64,000 nucleotides of DNA. Source: Rhyacophila brunnea (taxonomy: Eukaryota; Arthropoda; Insecta; Trichoptera; Rhyacophilidae). Under the pieces are notes generated by a model. The model saw only the letters and a list, made by a program, of their open reading frames with translations. It did not search any database and was not told the origin of the DNA. This document shows, piece by piece, positions 33,831 to 44,072 of the stretch. The DNA lies in contig JAGYXB010000083.1 of assembly GCA_022495005.1 (NCBI GenBank), forward strand, positions 620,001 through 684,000. Reading direction: 5' to 3'. The translations under genes were made by a program, and so were the position numbers. Every line of letters starts with the position of its first letter. The first letter of the stretch is position 1.

Positions 33831-34534
33831 ATAATTATAATATTTGCAGTTTCTATTGGTTCTAAATCTAATGGAAGCGAGTGGACATTTTGTTATTTAA
33901 ATATGCTACAATTATAGACATACGAAATAATATAAAGCTACGTATCAGAAGGTTTATCATTAATCATTGAATAAATGATGAAATATCTTGTTAGTTATAA
34001 ATTTATAATACTAAATAGAGACCTTTTTAAAACAACTGTTTCCACGAAATATTCGACCATCTTGATATCCGCCAGACCCACCTGCGAATTGGTGTATGAT
34101 GTATGGAATCTTTAGCTGGTATTATTTTAACTTTATATGACCAAAAAAATACGCCAACACACAAGTATTGTACAAAAATATGTTTATAAAAGTGAATGCT
34201 ACAAATTGAACACAAAAATAGGCGAAACAAACACAAATTCGAACATATTATTCAAAAGGAAAACATATTTTGACATTTGAGGACAAAACAAAAAAAAATC
34301 TGAAGAAATTTGTATTTGCGTCAATTCTACGTTATGTCATACTAAATCATACATTATAATTTTTAACACTGTTGCAATCTATTTTGCCTAATATTGCAAC
34401 ATAGCAATCAGTTTTCTGTCCCTTTCTATAACTATCTCCCTCTACATTCAAAATAATTATGATTGTAGTAGGTATGTATTTTATAAATTGTGATAGATTT
34501 TATTTTATTTCAGTGACATATATCGGGTCGTCCA
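33831..34534. other. Gene-free stretch
   Basis: AT-rich; nothing supported. Confidence 0.4.
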
Positions 34535-34980
34535 GTATTGCCATATCTACTAAAATATTATTGAATTGATATTTTAGTAAATAAGAGAATGAAGTTTTTC
34601 ACCATTTGTATCTACTATTAGTTTTACTATTTTTATTTAATAAATAATACACATGAGGTTTTACGAATTTCACATTTGTTATTAAACATACTTACATAAT
34701 TTAGAACACCCCAAACACATCGCGAAGTAAAAATATCTATATTTTTTACTTAGCCAAAATTATGAATCAACATAGGTTAGGTACCTACTGATGTTTATAT
34801 TACAGAAAATTTAACTTTTACTAAATTATGAATTTGCGAGATTATAATAATACAGATGATTTTAAAGAATACTTTCATCAAATAACATAATAATGGATGC
34901 CTGTACTTACATAATATTTTCCAATGTAATTTTTTTTTAAAAAACTAACTTTAATTTCGAAAGTTTAGCCTGGCAATACT
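34535..34980. mobile_element. Possible MITE with AGTATTGCCA ends
   Basis: AGTATTGCCA at the left and TGGCAATACT at the right are exact inverted 10-mers. The left end also has an inner hairpin (CTACTAAAATAT / ATATTTTAGTA). No TSD identified. It lies just upstream of the Mutator-YqaJ gene; I found no partner end downstream of the gene, so I do not treat it as that element's terminus. Confidence 0.35.
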
Positions 34981-35088
34981 ATGAACGTCATTTATTTCAG
35001 CGGGAATGCGAAATTTTCATCCTCGGTTTTTGACATAGGTACCTAACAATATTATCACAATTATTTATATCGATTGTACTTACAAAAA

Positions 35089-35177
35089 ATGCCACGAACT
35101 CACTATCCGATGGCTGGAAGTTCCAAAAAAAGACGTAGGAGAAAAGATGGAAATATTAATACATTAAAAACACAAAG
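35089..35177 (+). CDS. Predicted first exon, basic N-terminus
   Basis: ATG at 35089 opens MPRTHYPMAGSSKKRRRRKD, a strong nuclear-localisation-like basic run, and continues to CAA AG. A donor AAAG|GTTTGA follows at 35177/35178. The acceptor TATTATAG|T at 35488/35489 restores the frame exactly: AG plus T makes a serine codon and the downstream frame (IDILPKTMPEH) is the long one. The intron has no in-frame continuation of the upstream exon, which meets TAA soon after the donor. Inference from splice rules, phase and composition, not from transcripts. The alternative start is the ATG at 35478, inside the proposed intron. Confidence 0.55.
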
Positions 35178-35488
35178 GTTTGAAATTATTATTTTATAAT
35201 TTGACATAATTATACATAGTTGAAAAAACCACATTTCACAGAAAATTTTGGTTCACAATATTTATTTATCTTGCAAAAGGAAGTTTTGCGTATTACTTAT
35301 TAATACACACAATTAAGTATAATGATCATTTGTACTTATATTATTTTTATATTATGTTTGTGCCATGTCTTATTCGAAATTAGTGTGTCTGTGACAAAAA
35401 TTATAATCTGGTACAATAATTAATAGCAGCTATACATTTTGTTTTCTGTTAACTATCTACTAAACTAATATTTTTGAATGTATTATAG

Positions 35489-36551
35489 TATTGATATATT
35501 GCCGAAGACTATGCCTGAGCATGGAAATCCTCAAAGCATACTACCTGAACCAGAATTTCATCCCACATTTGAACACGAACACGAAGAATTTATTATAGAA
35601 AATGAAATTGAAGATTCAAGCCCTAAATTCCGTGTAGAAGGCCGTAGAATTATAGACTTTTCATATTTTTTCCAACAACTTCAATTAATTAGCCACCATG
35701 ATTCTCCATTTAATTGTAATTTATCACATTTAGAAATTTTTGGGGAAAATCGGGATAACTTTAGTAGTACATTTTTTATTCAATGTAAACTTTGTGGTAA
35801 AAAATTAAAATTATATACCACTGAAATGAACAAAAACAAAATGAATCTGTGTGACGCATTTGTATCCAGTATAATCAGTATCGGCAGTGGATTTTCAAAT
35901 CTGGAAGACATGTGTTCAGCAATTGACGTACCATCGATTACAGCAAGAACATACAGAAAGAGTCAACAGAAGGTGTACGAGTGGTTTGAAGAAACCAAAA
36001 ATAAGAGTATGGAAAACGCTGCGAAAGAAGAGCGACAACTTGCAATCGAAAATGGTGACGTCGATTCTTCTGGTATTCCCATGATATCAGTTGTTGCAGA
36101 CGGCTGTTGGTCGAAACGTTCATACAGATGCAATTATTCCGCAGCATCTGGCGCTGCCACGATCATTGGTCAAAGAACCGGAAAGATTTTGTACATGTCA
36201 GTGAAAAATAAATATTGCGATTTGTGCGCCAAAGCTAAAAATATCCCTGCTCAACAACATAAATGCTTTTTAAATTATACCGGTCCGTCAGGTGGAATGG
36301 AATCTACAGCAATATTAGAAGGCTTTAAAGAATCTATTAATACACATGGATTGATTTATTCAAAATTGATTGCTGATGGAGATTCCAGCACATACAAAAA
36401 AATTCTTGATTGTCACCCTTATCCGAATGTAACTGTCGAGAAAGTTGAATGTAAAAACCATTTAATTAGAAATTATTGTGGCAAAATAGAGGCATTAACC
36501 AAAGACACAAGATATCCCTTGAATGTAAGAAAAATCATTGCGTCAAGAAAA
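35489..36551 (+). CDS. Mutator-like transposase, N-terminal and catalytic part
   Basis: The frame runs from 35478 (as an uninterrupted ORF) to a stop at 36575; homology leaves the frame at the A run 36548-36551. Residues numbered from the ATG at 35478: an acidic stretch 30-50, CKLCGKK (C103, C106) as a small zinc-binding motif, then SVVADGCWSKRSY with candidate first catalytic Asp208, the NGVV-like AASGAATIIGQRTGKIL beta-strand region, the cysteine motif CDLC (C247, C250) with C263, a GPSGGME turn (269-274), and LIADGDSSTYKK with candidate second acidic residue Asp300/302. VECKNHLIRNY follows, matching the ECxxHxxRN type. This DG[ST]W...K-x-C-x-x-C...GDGDS...ECxxH order is characteristic of the animal Mutator-like transposase family that is often annotated in insects. 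It presumably acts in the nucleus on DNA ends. All key residues look intact. Confidence 0.85.
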
Positions 36552-37304
36552 GACGTCTGCGGAAAGCCGTCATAGGTGCAATCAAGTATAGAAAACTACA
36601 AGATAGTACTTTCGAAGAAAAGGTTATCGCTCTGAAAAAAGATTTATTTAATGGACCGCACCATGTTTTTGGAGACCATACTTCTTGTCTACCATATTTT
36701 TGTACAAATGAACCAAATACAGAGGGCATGCTTGATGTAAATTATGTACCAGCATTAAAAGAATGCAGTCTATTTTCTCAATTAATGATATATAATTCTC
36801 GTTTGGTGCTAAATTCAAAAAGTTTAATTTATAATTTTTCTACTAATATTTCAGAATCTTTTAATAACATGATTGCAAAATTTGTAGGCGGCAAGAGAAT
36901 TAACTACTCTCAAAGACAATCGTACATGGGACGATGTGCAGCGGCGGTAATCGCATTTAATACAAATAAGTTACATTGCACAATTCAAAAACAAGTTTAT
37001 AAAAATAGCCCAAAAGCCTTCATAAATCGCTTAGAATCAAGAAGGTTGAAAATAAATAAAAAAAAAATAGGAAAATCTTGGCGAAAACCAATACATACTG
37101 TTCCTTTATCTAATCCAGATTATGGAGAGAGTTGCCAAAAACCTGATATGGACAAAAATCAATATCAATTGTTAAAAGAAACTTTTTTGAAAAAACTCAA
37201 ACTGACAAACTATGAGAGGAGGGATATAGAAAGACGCACCGTATTACAATCTGAATGTGCAGAATGGCTAGAAAGGCGACGAAACCTTCTTACTGCCTGT
37301 TTTT
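36552..37304 (+). CDS. Mutator-like transposase, C-terminal part and linker
   Basis: Read in the frame open from 36476 to 37318. After the A-run shift it continues RLRKAVIGAIKYRKLQDSTF, EEKVIALKKDLFNGPHHVFG and DHTSCLPYFC. The last is a His/Cys motif that ends the transposase domain in related proteins. NSKSLIYNFSTNISESFNNM is the region with the later acidic residue (NxxES), which could supply the third catalytic position. A helical, Lys/Arg-rich linker follows (about 37010-37250), then ECAEWLERRRNLLTAC, the entry of the YqaJ fold (family pattern W...RxxxLTASxFG). The stop at 37318 results from one extra T in 37300-37304: removing the shift continues as F-G-K-V-C, the expected family sequence. 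Confidence 0.8.
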
Positions 37305-37910
37305 GGAAAGGTGTGTAAGCGGCGAGAAAATACAAAATTTGGGCCTTTGGTAAAACGTTTATTATATAGCCAATCATTAGCCAACGTGAAAGCGGTAAAA
37401 TATGGTAAAGAAAATGAATCAATAGCTTTACAACAGCTTAGTGTACAAGAACGGATTAAGATTGAGAGATGTGGATTGTTTATCGATGATGTGTATGATT
37501 TTATCGGTGCAACGCCAGATGGCATCAGCGATGATGATACAATTATTGAAATAAAATGTCCTTTCTCAGCTGCTGGAATAAGTGCAGATGAAGCTATTGT
37601 ACAGAAAAATATTAAATTTTGGAAAGTAGATAAAGACAGAAATATGGTAATAGATAAAAATCACGATTGGTACTTCCAGATTCAGGGGCAGCTTCATATT
37701 ACTAAGAAAGATGTCTGTTTATTTGGAGTTTGGACGGGACATAATTTTCCTGTTAAAATAGAATTAATCAAAAAAGACGAGACATTTTGGATTGAAAAGA
37801 TTGAAAAAAAGATATATCACTTTTATATGAATTGTCTACTGCCAGAAATAGTAGATCCCAGAACCAGTAGATCTATGAATATTAGAGAACCAGAAAGGCT
37901 GAATTTCTAA
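37305..37910 (+). CDS. YqaJ/lambda-exonuclease-like nuclease domain
   Basis: An open frame from 37311 to the stop at 37910. It carries every hallmark of the PD-(D/E)XK nucleases of the YqaJ family: YGKENE (Glu near residue 34 of this frame), GLFIDD, GATPDG (catalytic Asp70), IIEIKCP (Glu80-x-Lys82) and YFQIQGQL (Gln123/Gln125). Such nucleases digest duplex DNA 5' to 3' in phage recombination. In this context a role in processing DNA ends during transposition or repair is an inference. The protein ends ERLNF. Codon use and AT content match the upstream part, so the fusion is not a recent chimera. Confidence 0.9.
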   Translation, partial: GKVCKRRENTKFGPLVKRLLYSQSLANVKAVKYGKENESIALQQLSVQERIKIERCGLFIDDVYDFIGATPDGISDDDTIIEIKCPFSAAGISADEAIVQKNIKFWKVDKDRNMVIDKNHDWYFQIQGQLHITKKDVCLFGVWTGHNFPVKIELIKKDETFWIEKIEKKIYHFYMNCLLPEIVDPRTSRSMNIREPERLNF

Positions 37911-39464
37911 ATTTTTATTTTAAATTTTATTATGCTTAATATATTTTCAACAAGTCTATATTACATCACTATTTTATAGTTCATCAAGATATATCTAATT
38001 TACTAATATAGTTTACTGTTACGAGACACCCAGAACGAGTGTAATTTTATGAAATTCAAAATAATATGTATACTTACATCTAAATAATGATACCTGCAGA
38101 TCTTGCTGGCGATTCCACTGCGCCATATTTTGTATAAGCATTCGTCTCTGCAGCCGTGAGTTTTGGTTCCGTGTAAAAAGTACATTTTGTTCTCAAGGTC
38201 AAAAACCAAATTGGTTGTGCCAATGGCTTATAACCATTCCTCATAAATGATTATAACTGATATCACCTCATAACTGATCAGTGCCACGCACGAGTTAACT
38301 CGCGGGATCTTTTAAACGTCATAACTTCTGAATGAACTGTTTGTGTATATTTTCTTAACAATATTTATTATTTTAGTGTGAAAATATTCACGTTAAACAT
38401 GTTGATTTGGTAAATTTTCACAAATATTTATCATTCTATTCTTATTTCATATTTTTTAAGGGATTCATTTTATTCCAAAAATAACTGACCTACAAGTACC
38501 CACCTGGTAAAAATTGGATTTGGATTGGATGGAATTTCCTAGTAGATTTTCCAACTAAACAACATGACGCTTTCTATATATTATTTACTGTTAGTTTTGA
38601 AATTATTGTATTTGAAATAAATAATGTATCAATAATACACATAGAAATCAATAGATATATAAAATAGATATCACAGTTTAAAAATCAGAAAGATCAATGC
38701 ATATTACCATTGTTTATGTTACAATATAAAACAACATTTATCATTGAACGTAGGTACCAAGAAAAATAGACTTCATTAAAATGTGTCAATATAGTATATA
38801 CCCGATATAATTATATAAATTATTATATTGTTAATTACTCTGTGGGGTCCATATATACTGCTTCAATTGTAATTTAATTTTACAGTATAATTATTTATGT
38901 TAAGTACTTGATTTACTTATTATATGTACAAATGTAATATACTTACCTACTTATTAGGATATATCTTGGTGAATTTTAAAATAAGAGGAAATTAAATGGA
39001 GGTCATCGTGTCTAACTAGATGTCTAACTAGACGTTGTTAAGTCTTATATAAATATTTATACATTATTAAATTGTTTTTCTGTTTTTTATTGATGTAAAG
39101 ACATGGCATGTATTCAAAGTAATAACAAATTAGCTGTGTACTATTTATTTAACTTATATTAAAACCCCAAGATTGATTTCGTCTTACGACATATTTTATT
39201 CTTCTAAGTTTTACTATGACATTGTAATATGAACCATGGATATAGTATAGTACTTAAAAAAATCAAAACTGGTAATATATTATTTCAATATTTAATTGTC
39301 AATTTTCATTTGAAGTCAGCATTTAATTACTGGTATAACACATAATTATTAACTGATATCTACAACTTCAGATGGACAAATTAATTGATATATCATATTA
39401 TCAGTTTTCATTTCCTTTCAACAATGTATTCATTCTAGCAGCTATTTTAAATATCTTACTAGTT
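37911..39464. other. Gene-free stretch downstream of the Mutator-YqaJ gene
   Basis: AT-rich. No matching terminal repeat to the upstream side was found. On the minus strand at 38075-38200 a frame with CYLYK-like and GIASKICRYHYLD text ends at a good donor GTAAGT; too little to call an exon. Confidence 0.4.
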
Positions 39465-39469
39465 TTTAT

Positions 39470-39860
39470 GTCATGGCACCTTACAAAGGCTCCGAGCAAC
39501 CGTATACTGAGCTTCGAGAACAGATGTTTACGACGGATACTGGGTGTGCGGTAATTTTAGAAGTAACGGGAGATAAAAGAACGCACCAAATAGCCTCGCA
39601 TCACGTTGAGAGTGAATACGCAACTTTGTACCTGGCCCGGCCACGTGCTGCGAGTGCCTGAAGAGAATCCCAATCTGGTTTGCCTGTTCTTCAAGCCAAC
39701 CGGATTCCGGCGTCCTGGATGGCCGCTAAATACTATCTATATAGCATATCTGGCGGAGTTACGGGCTGCTAGTATGACCTGGAACGATGCAAAAAAACTA
39801 GAGTGACAGAGATTCTTGGAGGCGCCGCATTGTATCCATATGCTGCAACTAAGATGCAAA
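39470..39860 (+). mobile_element. LINE ORF2 C-terminal fragment
   Basis: Pieces in three frames: APSNRILSFENRCLRRILGV, then LCTWPGHVLRVPEENPNLV, FFKPTGFRRPGWPLNTI and LAELRAASMTWNDAKKLE. Together they follow the ExxxLRRILGV...WxGHVLRM...RRPGRP...W..A order of insect LINE ORF2 ends. Same family as 21992-22126. Frameshifted, with neither RT nor endonuclease. Confidence 0.78.
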
Positions 39861-41689
39861 TATAGCCGAAGAGAAGAATTAATATACAGCATCTAGAAAA
39901 CTTAAAGTCTTTGAAATGGTGTTAGAAAGACAATGTTTCTAATATCAAAGTGATATTGAGGATGAAAAAGAAAAGACTTGGAGAGTAAGCTCTACCAAAT
40001 GACATACCTGATATGATACAAGTAACTGATATGCAAAATTATATTATATTTTATAATATTATGAATTAATTTAGCAACTTTTATATCATTATCGATAATA
40101 AATTTAGTGCAAAAATGTAATTATAAAATTGTTTTATTTTTTAAATATGTATGCGAGATAGATATAGCTATAGGTTACAAACATTAGTCACTTTATATTT
40201 ACCTTTTGTAATTGTACTATTAAATCTATAAAATGGGTATATATGCTTGATGGTCTACGTCATAAATAATATTATATGAATCACGCCATGTTCGAATCCT
40301 ACGCCGAAAGTCGGATTTATTTCATTATTAATTAAAAGATTTATTTCATTCCATCTTATTCATATGAAACCGTCGACAAGCAAAGATCTCGGTAGACATT
40401 TTCTCCATCTGCAAAAAACATAACATATGAACTGTTAATAGTGTGATTTTTAATCTTTTATAGTGTGCGACTGTTTGAAGAATGGTAATTAAAACGGATT
40501 AGTGATAATACAAAGCATCAAAAAAGATTGATTAACTAAAATAAAGTAATCAGGTAGGTAACATGTTTAATAACAACTAGAACGCCTTAGATTATATCAA
40601 ACAAATAAATATGAAATCACAGGCATTCTCGCAATAACCTCCAAACTAAACTAACCTCAAAAAAAGTAGTCGGAATTATGAAACATTGAAAGTATGTGTA
40701 GACTAAGAAAACAATAAATTAACACTTGAATAATATATGCAAAACACACAGAATACTACTACAGTAATAAATAACATAATATTGTACTTACAGATAGTGT
40801 TTCTTATTCCTGATATAAAACACAAATCCTACGTTAGGTATCTTGCAATTTGCTATCAACATAATCTGACAGCAGAGAGTTTTTTCTATTAGTCTATGGC
40901 CAAAAATACGGATTTACTTGGCCGGCTAAAAAAAAGATTTTAATATAGCAAGAACATTTTGAATATGCGACAAATAAATAAAAGTATATATAATATAGTT
41001 GTTAAAAAAATCTGTGTACATTATAAAATATATTTAATATTATAAATACATATATTTTTTAAATTCATGTTATAATTTGTAAACGACGAAGCACGTCAGC
41101 TAATACGCATAGTAAATGTTTAAACTTTGGTAATCAAATTCGAATGTGACAGAAAGAGAAAGAAAAACTTTTTAATCATATTAGCATGCGTAAAAGAGAT
41201 GTAACATAATATCACTTTCACTTTAAAAATCATACCTAGTATTCAATGTCATAGTTCAACTTTAAATGAAAAAACAGAAACTCTAGGTAAGCATGTGTGC
41301 CCTTAAAAATGACTTGCACCTCAATTCCTTTTTTCAGATGTCTAAAATTACTAGCTGCCAATAAATATACAACCTGATCAGGTATTGATTAATCAAAGTT
41401 GAAGAGTCAAATTGAAAAATTAATCACTGTTATTTTGTAGTCTATCCTGCTTTCACATCATTAATACAATAATCTTAAAACCAAACGATTTGTCGTGTGT
41501 ATACGTAAAAACCGCTTTGGAAATTAATTCAGCGTATTTAAATCAAATATGCAAAAAATACTGCATCATCTATTCTATTTCCGTTCTAATTTTTGTTTTA
41601 TCCACCGCCGCAATTAGTTAATTGGTAGTAATTAATGTACGAATTGGTGTAATTACGGCGAATAAGTTCGCTTTCGGCAGTTAACAGAA
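39861..41689. other. Gene-free stretch
   Basis: AT-rich. A tRNA-like B box (TGTTCGAATCC) at about 40290 stands alone without an A box I can support. Confidence 0.4.
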
Positions 41690-42135
41690 TAATAAACCGA
41701 AACCGGTTAACCGAACGTTTTTTAAATAACCGAAAATCGGGTAATTTTATTCGGCAACCGGTCAAAATCTCAGGTATTTAAATGAAAGAGACAATTAAAT
41801 ATACTATAATAGCTTGGCAACAAATAAATTTGGTAGCAAAATTAATTGTCACTATACATAATATATTTGTGCTTATTTATTATGCATGCCAATATACTAG
41901 GTCATTTATTTTTCATATTGTCCTTGCAGAGTAGTTAAATTTCCGACAATGTAATAAATAATTTAACGACTGTCTCTTTTGCTGTATAAAATGCACTATA
42001 CAAATAAGGACTCATTTAGACATGACAAATAATGTTTTTTAAAGCGCACGTTTTGAACCGTTTAACCGGTCCTGATTCCTAAATAAACCGAAAACCGGGT
42101 AGTATTTTTACCCCGGTTAATTGGATGCCCTAATT
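41690..42135. repeat. AACCGG-rich repeat
   Basis: Clusters of AACCGAAACCGGTTAACCG and CCGAAAATCGGGTA at 41692-41770, and of CCGAAAACCGGGTAGTAT with CCCCGGTTAATTGGATGCC at 42055-42135, in opposite orientation, suggest a MITE related in style to those at 29681 and 54460. A complete TIR and TSD were not found. Confidence 0.5.
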
Positions 42136-42535
42136 GTATGCAAAATCAAGATAAACTCAATTCAAGTCATAAATTGTGTTATCGCGGAGTTTCTTCAATA
42201 TAAACTATATAATAGTGTAATATGTCGTAATGGGTCATTTGAAATGCAGGCAGGTCATGCAATTTTTTTTTAATATTCTCTCACCTTGCGTGATGTTTAT
42301 GGTAAACATATTAAGTGAGCGGTTGGGGGAGTTCGTCACGAAGTCACCGTGCGTGCTCCCCGTCGAGTTATTTTATTTTTTAAGATTATTTCTTGTATGT
42401 AACTAACTCTCATCCATTGGACATTTTGCAATATTCTAATCAGGCGTAGAGAAAATAACGTTAATGCACTTTGTGCGACGGGTGGAGCAATTCATTTATT
42501 TATTTATGTTAGTAAATTAATGTTTATCTTATCTG
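42136..42535. other. Gene-free stretch
   Basis: Nothing supported. Confidence 0.4.
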
Positions 42536-42542
42536 TCTATAC

Positions 42543-42882
42543 CAGTGATGCACAAACCGCGGCCCAAAATAGCATTTGTTGCGGCCCATAATAACACGTA
42601 CCTAGTTTATCACGAAATTTTCATCGAATACGATAAAATTCTATTTTCCTATATGTATACCAAGTCATATTGTGCAAATACGTATTAAGTATGTACGTAA
42701 TGCAGAATGGAAAGTAATTGGAGTAGGTAGTTGATATTATGTAGGTTACTATTAAATTAAAAATAATAAAATGTATGCCTCGTCTAGTATATAATATACC
42801 ATTTTTTTTCAATACTTTTACCCCGTGAAAAAGTAGAAAATGGATAAATTGGCCCTTTTTTCAAATAGGTTGTGTACCACTG
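42543..42882. mobile_element. hAT MITE
   Basis: Left end CAGTGATGCACAAACC and right end GGTTGTGTACCACTG with TSD TCTATAC (42536-42542, 42883-42889; at least 7 bp). 340 bp, non-coding. Confidence 0.82.
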
Positions 42883-42976
42883 TCTATACTCCAAAGTTTA
42901 TAATTTATAATAATTATTACATTGATGGCACAAATTTAGTTGAGTTTCACATCGATATCTAGAAAATAACTATGTA

Positions 42977-43144
42977 CAGTAAAAACAAAACAATGATTCA
43001 GTTGGTCGATGGTGTGCGTGCGGATGTCGGAGCCCTACTAATGGTACTAATTACCTGGCAGCCGATGTGCCCGTAGCGCTGACTACGGTACACGTATTCG
43101 TACCCATACAGTCCACGAACCGAATCATTGTTTTGTTTTTACTG
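42977..43144. mobile_element. Tc1/mariner-type MITE (TA target)
   Basis: CAGTAAAAACAAAACAATGA and TCATTGTTTTGTTTTTACTG are inverted ends, bordered by TA (42975-42976, 43145-43146). 168 bp, with a GC-richer centre. Confidence 0.82.
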
Positions 43145-43251
43145 TAACTGATAGTCAGATAGCAGGAGTGGACTGGTGGGGGAAAATGAGGGAAGAGGGG
43201 CGTGCGTCTGGATGCAATAATCCAATAAACAATCAATTTGGAAAGAAATCA

Positions 43252-43312
43252 AATCGAATCAGTCCATTTCTTCATTCTGTATGTCTGTCTATTTTATATA
43301 TATTTTTTTCGT
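43252..43312. repeat. Short repeat shared with 46355-46415
   Basis: AATCGAATCAGTCCATTTCT, then TCATTCTGTATGTCTGTCT, is the reverse complement of 46360-46410 with one or two changes. It has no visible structure of its own. Confidence 0.65.
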
Positions 43313-43386
43313 TAGTTTTATTATATTAGTATGCTTGGCGTCAATTTATTATTTCCGTAAGAACCATGAGTTATATCAGTTATAAT

Positions 43387-44064
43387 TAGGCTTAGGATTC
43401 TTAGGTATTTAAATATTTTTTTTGAGCGGTCCCACAACAAAATATCAAAAATATCCATCCGTTTCAGACAATTTTGAAACATTTAAGCCCTATTTGTTAG
43501 CACCTATTTTTAAATATTTTTGGATAATTACATATTTTTACATATTCTAGGTTTAAGCATTTATTTTTACATAAACACAAAATTTCAATGTTCCTGGACC
43601 AATTGGAATAAAAATAAGTACAACATTAAATATGTAGTGTTTTAAATAAAAATACTGGACTTCAAACGCTGCAGATCAGATGTATCAGATGTTTCAATTT
43701 TTTCTACTTCAGAAATAGTTTCATTTACATACGCAATAATAACATCTGTAGAATTGGAAAGAAGTTTTTCCATGTATAAAATTTTTCCAAGATCAAATCG
43801 TCAAAGATTCACTTTCGAATATTTGAAGAATAATTTTATTATTTATTGTAATTAAGCGTTTTCTGTTTGTGAATAAATAATAAATTAAACTGTTAAAATA
43901 TATTTATGATTTATTGAAATAGGCAGGTACTTATTAAAATTTTTAGCACCTATTTTTGTTTTTTAGCACATAATTAGGTAATTTTAATCACATATTTTCC
44001 AATTATATCTACATATTTTAGGTACCTATAATTAATTTTTTAGCACCTAAAAATCCTAAGCCTA
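43387..44064 (+). mobile_element. hAT deletion derivative with TAGG-type ends, copy 2
   Basis: TAGGCTTAGGATTCTTAGGT ... ACCTAAAAATCCTAAGCCTA with a perfect 8-bp TSD GTTATAAT (43379-43386, 44065-44072). Compared with 12746-13529 it lacks about 100 bp in the middle and is otherwise collinear, including TGTTCCTGGACCAATTGGA. Confidence 0.9.
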
Positions 44065-44072
44065 GTTATAAT

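Larger units (their letters stand above)
35089..37910 (+). mobile_element. Mutator-type transposase joined to YqaJ nuclease: whole gene
   Basis: The best-preserved coding unit in the window. Parts in order: a basic first exon (35089-35177), a predicted 311-bp GT-AG intron (35178-35488), an acidic N-terminal region, a C2-type finger, a Mutator-like DDE transposase region, and a C-terminal YqaJ/lambda-exonuclease-like nuclease. The total would be about 836 residues. Two single-base shifts, in runs of A (36548-36551) and T (37300-37304), break the frame as sequenced, and no other stop interrupts it. TIRs and TSD were not found, so it could be a transposon whose ends I cannot see or an immobile derived gene. 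In insects, Mutator-type transposase proteins carrying YqaJ are, as I recall, multi-copy. Neighbours are only repeats and AT-rich spacer. Confidence 0.85.

Noticed and set aside
34535..34980. Left terminal repeat of the Mutator-YqaJ element
   Set aside because: The inverted AGTATTGCCA pair closes on itself before the gene, and no matching end was found downstream.
36540..36560. Programmed -1 frameshift site
   Set aside because: The run does not fit the X XXY YYZ heptamer in the reading frame, and a second shift of opposite sign points to indels or sequence errors.
38003..38209. Possible minus-strand exon ending at GTAAGT
   Set aside because: Only about 40 plausible codons, no acceptor, no neighbouring exon and no recognisable family.
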